Assembly (NCBI GenBank): GCA_009778235.1
Contig: WRKE01000294.1
Coordinates: 1 to 13,630 of the forward strand
Direction: 5' to 3'
Length of the DNA stretch: 13,630 bases
From: Pseudomonadota bacterium
GTDB lineage: Bacteria; Desulfobacterota; Desulfobulbia; Desulfobulbales; Desulfobulbaceae
Shown: in pieces, positions 7,561 through 13,069 of the stretch
Layout: each line of letters begins with the position of its first letter
How positions within the stretch are numbered: the first letter of the stretch is position 1
Made by a program: the position numbers and the translations under genes
The notes under the pieces: model-generated
The model's input: the letters and a program-made list of their open reading frames with translations, nothing else
Databases searched by the model: none
What the model was told of the DNA's origin: nothing

Positions 7561-8706
7561 ATGATAGAGAGTCTCGATTACGTAACCCTGCAGCATCTCT
7601 GGTGGCTGCTCTGTTCGGTCGTCGGTGCCTTGTTTTTGGCCATGACCTTTGTCCAAGGCGGCCAGAGCCTGTTGTGGCAGGTGGCCAAAACCCAGACCGA
7701 GAAAGACCTGATCATCAACTCGCTGGGCCGCAAGTGGGAACTGACCTTCACCACCCTGGTGCTGTTCGGCGGCGCCCTGTTCGCCTCGTTTCCCAAATTC
7801 TACTCCACCTCCTTTGGTGGGGCCTACTGGGTGTGGATCGCCATCCTGTTCACCTTCATCGTCCAGGCGGTCAGCTATGAATTCCGCAAAAAGCCGCGGA
7901 ACATCTTCGGCAGCCTGATTTACGAAGGGTTCCTGTTCCTCAACGGGGTGGTCGGTATCCTCCTGATCGGAGCCGCGGTCGGCACCTTTTTCACCGGCTC
8001 GAATTTTCAGCTCGACGCCAACAATTTCGTCACCTGGACCCATCCACTCCGGGGCCTGGAGGCGGCCTTGACCCCCTCGTTCTCATCGGTCTTCAACATC
8101 GCCCTGGGAGTGTTTCTGGTGTTCAACGCCCGTACCTTGGGGGCCATGTACCTGATCAACAACCTGGAACTGTCCGAGGCGCCGGATATGGAAACCCGTC
8201 TGCGGGCCGCCACCTGGCAGAACCTGCTGCTTTCCCTGCCGTTCTGCCTGTTGGTCGTGGGGTCGCTGCTGTTCATGCCCGGCTACGGCATTGTCGATGG
8301 CACGATCAAGATTGTCAGCTTCAAATATCTGCAAAATTTGGTGGCTAATCCCTGGCTGCTGGTCCTGTTGCTCATCGGCTTGGGGTTGTTGGTCACCGGG
8401 GTGTGGAAGACCGCCAGGACCAAGGCTACCCGCGGTATCTGGTGCGGCGGGATCGGCACGGTGTTGGTCGGCCTGACGGTTTTGCTGCTGCCGGCTTACA
8501 ACAATACCGCCTTTTATCCCTCCAAGACTCACCTGGAATCAAGCCTGACTATTTATAACGCTTCATCCAGCCCCTATACCCTGAAGGTGATGACCTATGT
8601 GGCCTTGACCATCCCCTTTGTCCTGGCCTACATCGCCTATGTCTGGTGGCTGATGGACCGGCAGAAGCTCAAAATCGAGGATACCGGAGACAAGGCCGCC
8701 TATTGA
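7561..8706 (+). CDS. cydB: Cytochrome bd quinol oxidase subunit II
   Basis: A 381-aa polytopic partner of CydA with 8-9 hydrophobic segments and no heme ligands expected. The ribosome binding site GGAGGA (7547-7552) is inside the end of cydA, and one base separates the cydA stop from this ATG. The first helix reads FVQGGQSLL (30-38), where E. coli-type CydB has a TDGFDMG motif. The following loop has NSLGRKWE (53-60) in place of the E. coli HWD-containing stretch. The acidic positions proposed to help proton transfer in the E. coli enzyme are therefore altered, as in the CydB branch I recall from Bacteroidetes. The segment SEAPDMETRLRAATWQN resembles the membrane-face loop of other CydB proteins. 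Same operon, ending in a hairpin before the small peptide gene. Confidence 0.95.
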   Translation: MIESLDYVTLQHLWWLLCSVVGALFLAMTFVQGGQSLLWQVAKTQTEKDLIINSLGRKWELTFTTLVLFGGALFASFPKFYSTSFGGAYWVWIAILFTFIVQAVSYEFRKKPRNIFGSLIYEGFLFLNGVVGILLIGAAVGTFFTGSNFQLDANNFVTWTHPLRGLEAALTPSFSSVFNIALGVFLVFNARTLGAMYLINNLELSEAPDMETRLRAATWQNLLLSLPFCLLVVGSLLFMPGYGIVDGTIKIVSFKYLQNLVANPWLLVLLLIGLGLLVTGVWKTARTKATRGIWCGGIGTVLVGLTVLLLPAYNNTAFYPSKTHLESSLTIYNASSSPYTLKVMTYVALTIPFVLAYIAYVWWLMDRQKLKIEDTGDKAAY

Positions 8707-8717
8707 TCAGGTTCACT

Positions 8718-8752
8718 GCCTCCGGAAGAAGGAAAAAAATCCTTCCGGAGGC
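8718..8752 (+). promoter_or_regulatory. Intra-operon hairpin between cydB and the small peptide gene
   Basis: GCCTCCGGAAG (8718-8728) pairs perfectly with CTTCCGGAGGC (8742-8752), leaving a 13-nt loop rich in A. No T tract follows, so it is not a standard terminator. It begins 12 nt after the cydB stop and ends 27 nt before the next ATG. Likely roles are protection of the cydAB mRNA 3' end or differential expression of the downstream peptide. Confidence 0.6.
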
Positions 8753-8779
8753 CAACAGAGATAAAGAGAGGATATACAC

Positions 8780-8875
8780 ATGATGACCACCTGCTTATTG
8801 ATTGCCTGGGTGGCCGTGTTGGCGGCGTCTTACCCGATCGCCACCCGGCTGCTGCGGAAACTGGAACTGTACTGA
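8780..8875 (+). CDS. 31-aa single-pass membrane peptide, CydX-like
   Basis: The gene runs from ATG-ATG to TGA: a 31-residue peptide that starts MMTTCLLIAWVAVLAASYP and ends with a basic LLRKLELY tail. About residues 4-24 form one transmembrane helix with an aromatic near the middle, followed by positive charges, which predicts an N-out or periplasmic N-terminus. GAGAGGA (8766-8772) lies 7 nt upstream, a good ribosome binding site. It is the last gene before the cyd terminator. Position, size and topology match CydX-type subunits that stabilise the heme sites of bd oxidases, but I see no clear sequence match to E. coli CydX, so homology is not claimed. The peptide is too short for automatic detection. 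Confidence 0.65.
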   Translation: MMTTCLLIAWVAVLAASYPIATRLLRKLELY

Positions 8876-8929
8876 GGGGAGCAATTGCCCAACCCCATCT
8901 GACCACAGAAGATGCGCGTTTAACTCCTG

Positions 8930-8965
8930 GCCCATGCCGGCGAACGCTGGCATGGGCTTTCTTTT
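8930..8965 (+). terminator. Rho-independent terminator of the cyd operon (REP-like palindrome)
   Basis: GCCCATGCC (8930-8938) pairs with GGCATGGGC (8949-8957). The stem extends through a G-T wobble and GCG/CGC to a two-base AA apex. TTTCTTTT follows directly (8958-8965). This is the strongest terminator shape in the window. The minus-strand reading of the same palindrome gives MPAFAGMG, close to the PAFAGMT-type dispersed palindromes found in many proteobacterial intergenic regions. Confidence 0.85.
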
Positions 8966-9050
8966 GCCTTCCTCCTGGCGACGGCGGGTCACGGTAAGAG
9001 ATAAACAGCCCATAGATACAAGGTTGGAATGAGCTTGCGAACCCCGGCAT

Positions 9051-9174
9051 TATTTTCAGATAACCTCATCAGTTCGGCAAAGAGGTCTGATAATGGCGTA
9101 GCGCCATTGCCCAAATGGAGCCGAACAACCCCATATATTTTTTGAGAGGAGGATGAGCGACGAAAAAGACACAA
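9051..9174 (+). repeat. Leader repeat, copy 1 (structured, with fossil gene start)
   Basis: This is the upstream copy of a direct repeat whose second copy (9205-9330) leads into the PEP-CTERM gene. Over 9051-9154 the copies differ at about nine positions. Pairing elements: ACCTC/GAGGT (9063-9067, 9082-9086), ATCAG/CTGAT (9068-9072, 9087-9091), TTCGGC/GCCGAA (9073-9078, 9120-9125), AATGGCG/CGCCATT (9092-9098, 9102-9108), then AATGG (9114-9118), CCAT (9131-9134) and a T6 tract (9138-9143). The similarity continues past the ribosome binding site into what would be the gene start, but ATG is ACG here (9160-9162) and the frame stops after a few codons. A similar CCCATAG block before each copy (9009 and 9181) suggests the duplicated unit was longer, about 150-170 bp. 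Confidence 0.8.
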
Positions 9175-9204
9175 GAATAACCCATAGAGGTTACGACCTC
9201 AGAT

Positions 9205-9330
9205 TATTTTCAGATGACCTCATCAGCTCGGCAATGAGGTCTGATAATGGCGTAGTGCCATTGTCCAAATGGAGCCGAACAATCACCATATATTTTTTGA
9301 GAGGAAGATTAACGATGAAAAAGCTACAAG
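9205..9330 (+). repeat. Leader repeat, copy 2 (5' UTR of the PEP-CTERM gene)
   Basis: Second copy of the direct repeat, ending in the functional ribosome binding site GAGAGGAAG and the ATG at 9315. The same pairings are kept: ACCTC/GAGGT (9217-9221, 9236-9240), ATCAG/CTGAT (9222-9226, 9241-9245), TCGGC/GCCGA (9228-9232, 9274-9278), AATGGC/GCCATT (9246-9251, 9257-9262), AATGG (9268-9272), CCAT (9286-9289) and a T6 tract (9293-9298). One change in the AATGGC hairpin turns a G-C pair into G-U; most other changes fall in loops. It could be an attenuator-like or ligand-binding leader; I do not recognise it as a known riboswitch class. Confidence 0.7.
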
Positions 9331-10091
9331 TCATGATAACAGGCGCCGCATTGTTGTTTGGATTCGCCGCCACCGCAAACGCCGATTGGATCGTTGTCGA
9401 AGAAGTGAAGCAGTTCGTCAGCACCGCGCCAGAGCATGTCAGCAATTGGCAGGTTGCCTATTTGGGCGGACCTAATGGTAGCGTGGCTGCCAATGAAAAT
9501 TTTGATTGGTCTGCACCCCTGGCCAACCCGGAGTACAAGTACAGGCCTGCCATAGCGGTTTCCCCCGAAGCCGCTGAAGACGTCTACTGGAACACTGGTC
9601 TTAATTGGATCACTGCCAATACCAATGATGGTTTGCCGGTGTTTTGGAATGGGTATTTTTCCTATAAAGTGACGTTTGCCGACGAGCTTTCCAATAGCAG
9701 CAACAATTTACTTTTCAATGGACTCGCGATCAATTTTGCCAGCGATGACCACCTGCACGCGATTCTTATCAATGGAAAACTGTATGATGGATTTGACGCC
9801 CAGGAAAGGGAGTATGAAGGCTGGATACAGTCCTATGAGAAAATCTTGATGAGCGACATCTCATGGAACGTGGGCGGAGAGAATACCATCGAGTTCATTG
9901 TTCACAATAACAACAGCGGAAGCGGCTTTAACGACGTTATGAACGCGACCGGAGCGTCATTCGAGATTAATGCCATTTATCTGGAGCAGCGCGATGCGGG
10001 TACTCCTGTCCCCGAACCGACCACCATGCTGTTGTTCGGCACCGGATTGCTCGGTCTGGCCGGCATATCCAGGCGGAGACGCTCCAACTGA
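9315..10091 (+). CDS. PEP-CTERM sorting-domain exported protein
   Basis: A 258-aa secreted protein with a signal peptide at the start (MKKLQVMITGAALLFGFAAT, cleavage likely after ANA) and a PEP-CTERM tail at the end. The tail is VPEP, then a hydrophobic stretch (TTMLLFGTGLLGLAG), then the basic terminus SRRRRSN. Proteins with this tail are processed by an exosortase and are linked to exopolysaccharide or biofilm matrix; no exosortase gene is in this window. The middle ~200 residues are polar, rich in N, D, W and Y, without cysteine, and look like a beta-rich domain (SFEINAIYLEQ near the end); no enzyme motif is visible. I chose the ATG at 9315 because it has GAGAGGAAG upstream and gives a clean signal peptide; an in-frame ATG at 9153 would translate the leader. 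The gene is visibly more AT-rich than its neighbours. Confidence 0.9.
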   Translation: MKKLQVMITGAALLFGFAATANADWIVVEEVKQFVSTAPEHVSNWQVAYLGGPNGSVAANENFDWSAPLANPEYKYRPAIAVSPEAAEDVYWNTGLNWITANTNDGLPVFWNGYFSYKVTFADELSNSSNNLLFNGLAINFASDDHLHAILINGKLYDGFDAQEREYEGWIQSYEKILMSDISWNVGGENTIEFIVHNNNSGSGFNDVMNATGASFEINAIYLEQRDAGTPVPEPTTMLLFGTGLLGLAGISRRRRSN

Positions 10092-10124
10092 GCCGCACAA
10101 TCCCATCAACCGATGTGTCTCAGT

Positions 10125-10144
10125 CCGGCAGAGGTTCCTGCCGG
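10125..10144 (+). terminator. Hairpin 33 bp downstream of the PEP-CTERM gene
   Basis: CCGGCAG (10125-10131) and CTGCCGG (10138-10144) form a 7-bp GC-rich stem with a 6-nt loop. No T tract follows, so it is either a weak terminator or a 3'-end stabiliser of the PEP-CTERM mRNA. Confidence 0.4.
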
Positions 10145-10193
10145 GTTCAGCGTGGTCTCCTAAATGATCAATAAAATGAGGCTCGGAGAGCTT

Positions 10194-10236
10194 CTTGGTG
10201 GTATGATGATTTTGCTAAAAGGTCATACAAACCAAG
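10194..10236. repeat. Bulged inverted repeat at the head of the IS fossil
   Basis: CTTGGT-G-GTATGA (10194-10206) pairs with TCATAC-AA-ACCAAG (10223-10236), with TTTTGCTAAAA in the loop. It ends directly at the AAGGAG that precedes the transposase fossil. It may be an IS end structure or the 5' UTR hairpin that limits transposase translation in several IS elements. Confidence 0.5.
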
Positions 10237-10248
10237 GAGATTTGAGCC

Positions 10249-10323
10249 ATAACCTCTAGCGGTACCGTGGTGAAGCAACTGCTTTCATTTGTCCCGAGAT
10301 ATACATTCGACAACCTTGAGTGA
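10249..10323 (+). pseudogene. IS4-type transposase N-terminal fossil
   Basis: The frame from 10249 reads ATA (a lost ATG) and then TSSGT, VVKQLLSFVPRYTFDNLE, and a TGA stop at 10321. This is the usual opening of IS4-type transposases (QLL..VPR..F..L). AAGGAG lies 9-10 nt upstream, at the right place for the lost start codon. Nothing after 10323 in any frame resembles the catalytic DDE part, so almost the whole element is deleted. Identification rests on about 20 residues and on family memory. Confidence 0.5.
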
Positions 10324-10521
10324 ACCACCAAGGCAATCCTGACTCGGGTGAATGCCGAACAACCCGCCTCTCTGTACCAAGCCCTGTTCGCCAAGTCGCT
10401 GAAGCGATGCCAACTGGTCGACACCTGGCCGGCTGCGATATTTTTCCGACAGAATTTTGCGCATCCGGCGTTGGTCCGGACGCGGAGAACGGGTCCCTCC
10501 ATCATGCGAAGATATGCCGCG

Positions 10522-10550
10522 AAGCTCCCCTTACCCGGGAGCTTTTTTCT
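10522..10550 (+). terminator. Rho-independent terminator upstream of the tolC-like gene
   Basis: AAGCTCCC (10522-10529) and GGGAGCTT (10537-10544) form a perfect 8-bp stem with a 7-nt loop, followed by TTTTTT and CTT. It points along the plus strand and ends 142 nt before the tolC-like ATG. The nearest plus-strand gene ends 430 nt earlier, so it either closes a long 3' UTR of the PEP-CTERM transcript or belongs to an unannotated short RNA starting within 10320-10500. Confidence 0.7.
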
Positions 10551-10691
10551 TGTGTCCTCTCTTGCGGAAAATGGTTTATAGTACCGGAATTGCCACAACT
10601 CGAATCGAAAACGGCGAGGCACGTCAAGACAGCAGGACGGTTTGCAGGGCAGCGGCACGGGATCGACGTCCTTGCTGCACCGGAGGAAGCG

Positions 10692-12083
10692 ATGCAACGG
10701 ATAGTGGTGGGAATGGTGGTCCTGATCTCAAGCCTTACGCTCTCTGCCCAGGCAGCGGAACAGCCGACTATGCCCGACCTGGCCAAGATCAAGGTGCTGG
10801 ATATCAGAACCGCACAAGCGATCGCCTTAAGCGGCAATCCCGACATGGCGGTCGCCCAGGCGCGCATCGAACAGGCACGGGCCAGGGTGCGGCAGGCGGC
10901 GGCAACCTGGTGGCCGAGCCTGGATGTCAGCGGCAGCGGCAGCCGGCAGCATCTTTCCGAAAACAGCTATCAATATAACCGTGGCCTGGCCGCGCTGGTA
11001 GGGGGGACGGCGGATCAGAACACCGGGGTGTACAGCGCCGGCATTCAAGCCACCTGGCTGCTGTTCGACGGATTTTACCGCAACTTCAAGGAACAACAAG
11101 CCCTATACGGAGAACAGGCGGCGCAGGCGGGATTGGTGGACAGCCAGCGGATGCTGGTGAGCGCGGTGGCCGAAGCCTTTCTCAACGCCCAGTTGTCCCA
11201 GACCTATATCGATATCAACCGAGCCGACGAAACCTTTTACGGCCAGCAACTGGCGGACGCCGAGAATCGGTTCAAGGTCGGGGCCGGTCCCTGGGGAGAC
11301 GTCCTCAATATCAAGGTCCAGGTCAATTCGGCCAGGACCAGCCTGATTCAATCGCAGCGGGAATTCGAGGCCACCGGCTACGGTTTGGCGGCCTTGCTGG
11401 GGCTGCCCGATGCAATCTTCCCCTCCCACTTGCGGCTTTCGCCTCTGGACAAGGAAACGGTCCTCATTGAGCACAAGCAGGGCCCCGAGGCCTTGATCAA
11501 GGAGGCCTGCGCGATCCGGCCCGACATCCGCCAGATGGAAATGATGGTCAAGCAGACTGAGGCTGGCGCCGGTATGGCCAAGGCCCCCTTTTATCCCAAG
11601 TTCCAGTTGGGCGGGAGCATCGAAGGCATGCGGACCGGCAATGCCCGGTTGAGCAATGACGACTTGGGCAACAGCGTGGGCGTGAACATGAGCTGGAACC
11701 TGTATGCCGGTGGGGCCGATAAGGCCAGGCTGATTGAGGCCGAACAGGCCAAGCGGGAAGCGGTGTTCGCCCTGGCCGGGCTACGCAACCAGGTCGCCGC
11801 TGAAATCCGCCAGGATTTCGCGATGCTGGCTGCCGCCCGCGAGCAGGTGCGCCTGCAGCGGGAAACCGTCAAATTGGTGGAGGAAAACCGCGATTTGGCC
11901 AAAAACGAGTACCAGGCGGGCGAGGCCCCGCTCCTCCGGCTCAACGAGGCGCAGCGCGATCTGGTGGCAACCTACGGCCGGCTGGCCCAGGCGCTGGTCA
12001 GCTATCATCTCGCCCAGCAGCGGCTCTTGGCCGCCAGCGGACGAAATCTCATTGGGTTCGATCAGCCGGGCAAGGAGAAGTGA
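10692..12083 (+). CDS. TolC-family outer membrane efflux protein
   Basis: A 463-aa outer-membrane channel protein. The start MQRIVVGMVVLISSLTLSA is a signal peptide with likely cleavage after AQA; GGAGGA lies 4 nt upstream of the ATG. Longer in-frame starts back to 10320 would precede the signal peptide with unrelated sequence, so I rejected them. Two OEP repeats are visible: the first around LDIRTAQAIALSGNPDMAVA and the coil to ~residue 250, the second from about KEACAIRPDIRQMEMMVKQ to the end, with long alanine/glutamine-rich coiled helices as in TolC. WLLFDGFYRN and WNLYAGG mark the two beta-strand/coil borders. No periplasmic adaptor or inner-membrane pump gene lies within the window, so the transport substrate is unknown. 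A thioesterase gene follows after one base. Confidence 0.92.
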   Translation: MQRIVVGMVVLISSLTLSAQAAEQPTMPDLAKIKVLDIRTAQAIALSGNPDMAVAQARIEQARARVRQAAATWWPSLDVSGSGSRQHLSENSYQYNRGLAALVGGTADQNTGVYSAGIQATWLLFDGFYRNFKEQQALYGEQAAQAGLVDSQRMLVSAVAEAFLNAQLSQTYIDINRADETFYGQQLADAENRFKVGAGPWGDVLNIKVQVNSARTSLIQSQREFEATGYGLAALLGLPDAIFPSHLRLSPLDKETVLIEHKQGPEALIKEACAIRPDIRQMEMMVKQTEAGAGMAKAPFYPKFQLGGSIEGMRTGNARLSNDDLGNSVGVNMSWNLYAGGADKARLIEAEQAKREAVFALAGLRNQVAAEIRQDFAMLAAAREQVRLQRETVKLVEENRDLAKNEYQAGEAPLLRLNEAQRDLVATYGRLAQALVSYHLAQQRLLAASGRNLIGFDQPGKEK

Positions 12084-12084
12084 G

Positions 12085-12510
12085 ATGGCAGCCATTGGCA
12101 GGGTAGAGTTGGTGGTACCGGCAACGGCCATCGATCTCAATGGCCACGTCAATAATGTCCAGTACGTGCAGTGGATGCAGGATGCGGCCATGACCCATTC
12201 TGCCGAACTGGGCTGGCCCCAGGAGCGGTACGCGGCGATCGGCCGGACCTGGATCATCCGGTCGCATGCCATTGAGTACCAGCATGCGGCCTTTCTCGGA
12301 GAAACCATCGCCATCCTGACCTGGGTAGCGGATTTTCGCAAATTCCGCTCCCTGCGCAAGTTCAAGTTCATCCGTCTGGACAGCGGGGTGGTGCTGGCCA
12401 CCGCCGAGACCTTGTTCATCTTCTGCGACCTGCACACCGGCAAGCCGGTGAGCATCCCCCCCGAGGTCCAGGATGCCTTTACGGTGATCGATCCGGCCGA
12501 CGAACCGTAA
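12085..12510 (+). CDS. 4HBT/YbgC-like acyl-CoA thioesterase
   Basis: A 141-aa hotdog-fold enzyme of the 4HBT (YbgC/FadM) type. The active-site loop is AIDLNGHVNNVQYVQWMQDA, with D17 as catalytic aspartate and H21-V-N-N following, exactly the family pattern. The strands WIIRSHAIEYQHAAFLGETI and FRSLRKFKFIR complete the fold. The start is set by TGAGATG: the tolC stop and this ATG are separated by one base, and AAGGAGAAG in the end of tolC serves as ribosome binding site, so the two genes form an operon. It hydrolyses a cytoplasmic acyl-CoA or acyl-ACP thioester; the substrate is not predictable. Its functional link with an outer-membrane channel is not obvious. It is unrelated in detail to the PaaI-type enzyme at 4424-4936. 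Confidence 0.9.
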   Translation: MAAIGRVELVVPATAIDLNGHVNNVQYVQWMQDAAMTHSAELGWPQERYAAIGRTWIIRSHAIEYQHAAFLGETIAILTWVADFRKFRSLRKFKFIRLDSGVVLATAETLFIFCDLHTGKPVSIPPEVQDAFTVIDPADEP

Positions 12511-12521
12511 GTTTTTTTCCC

Positions 12522-13019
12522 TTACTCCGCCATCAGGGTGGCAAAGGTGGCCTCGGAGATATTCGGGGCGGTGAAATTGCGGAAGCGGATAATGCCGTGC
12601 TTGTCGGCGACGATGATCGTCGGCACCCCCATCACCTGGTACTTTTCGGCCAGGGTGCCTGATCCGTCGAAATAGGTGGGATAGGTCATGCCGGTTTTGC
12701 GGACAAAGGCCTCGGCCCGTGCAACCGAATCGTTGTGGCCGATGTTCACCGCCACAAATTCCATGCCCCGGGCCCGATATTTTTCGGCCAACTGGTTGAC
12801 CCTGGGTACCTCGGCCCTGCAGGTCGGGCACCAGGAAGCCCAGAAAACGAGCACCATCGGCCTGTTGCCGATGGCATCCTGCAGGTCATAGGGCTGGCCG
12901 TTCAGATCGATCCCCTTAAATGGGATCAGGGGTTGGCCGAGTTGCGCCGCTGCCATGGCATGGAGAGGCAGGAGCATCAGCATCAGGACCAAAAAACTAT
13001 TCTGCAAAAAACGGTGCAT
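12522..13019 (-). CDS. TlpA/ResA-like periplasmic thiol-disulfide oxidoreductase
   Basis: A 165-aa exported thioredoxin-fold protein. Residues 1-24 are a signal peptide (MHRFLQNSFLVLMLMLLPLH, cleavage near AMA). The active site is WASWCPTC with C64 and C67; the cis-proline loop appears as GVPTIIV. The family reduces disulfides in apocytochrome c or other periplasmic proteins and is kept reduced by a CcdA/DsbD membrane partner. That partner is encoded 50 nt upstream on the same strand. No strong ribosome binding site precedes the ATG at 13019. The gene is convergent with the 4HBT thioesterase, with 11 bp between the two stops and a GTTTTTTTCCC tract in the gap. Length is typical for the family. 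Confidence 0.92.
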   Translation of the reverse strand: MHRFLQNSFLVLMLMLLPLHAMAAAQLGQPLIPFKGIDLNGQPYDLQDAIGNRPMVLVFWASWCPTCRAEVPRVNQLAEKYRARGMEFVAVNIGHNDSVARAEAFVRKTGMTYPTYFDGSGTLAEKYQVMGVPTIIVADKHGIIRFRNFTAPNISEATFATLMAE

Positions 13020-13069
13020 GGGAATTGTCCGGAGGTTTGAGGGGAACGAAACAAGACCGGCGAACTCTT

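Larger units (their letters stand above)
10092..10691. other. 600-bp non-coding stretch with hairpins and IS fossil
   Basis: Between the PEP-CTERM stop and the tolC-like start I see two hairpins (10125-10144, 10194-10236), an IS4-type transposase start fossil (10249-10323), a small imperfect hairpin around TCCGG/CCGGA (about 10462-10483) and a rho-independent terminator (10522-10550). Open frames here, including a 160-codon one on the minus strand, give compositions that do not look like real proteins. The stretch from 10551 to 10691 probably holds the tolC promoter; only a TATAGT near 10577 is visible. Confidence 0.5.

Noticed and set aside
9029..9046. TTGGAATGAGCTTGCGA, which resembles a sigma54 -24/-12 promoter
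   Set aside because: Only 9 bp separate GG and GC instead of 10, the spacing that sigma54 strictly needs, and copy 2 of the leader lacks it.
9153..9314. Longer PEP-CTERM protein starting at 9153
   Set aside because: It would place 54 leader-encoded residues in front of a clean signal peptide; the repeat alignment shows that 9315 is the ancestral start.
10215..10697. 160-codon open frame on the minus strand
   Set aside because: It is antisense to the transposase fossil, the terminator and the tolC start, and its product has an unlikely composition with many Cys and Arg and no recognisable domain.
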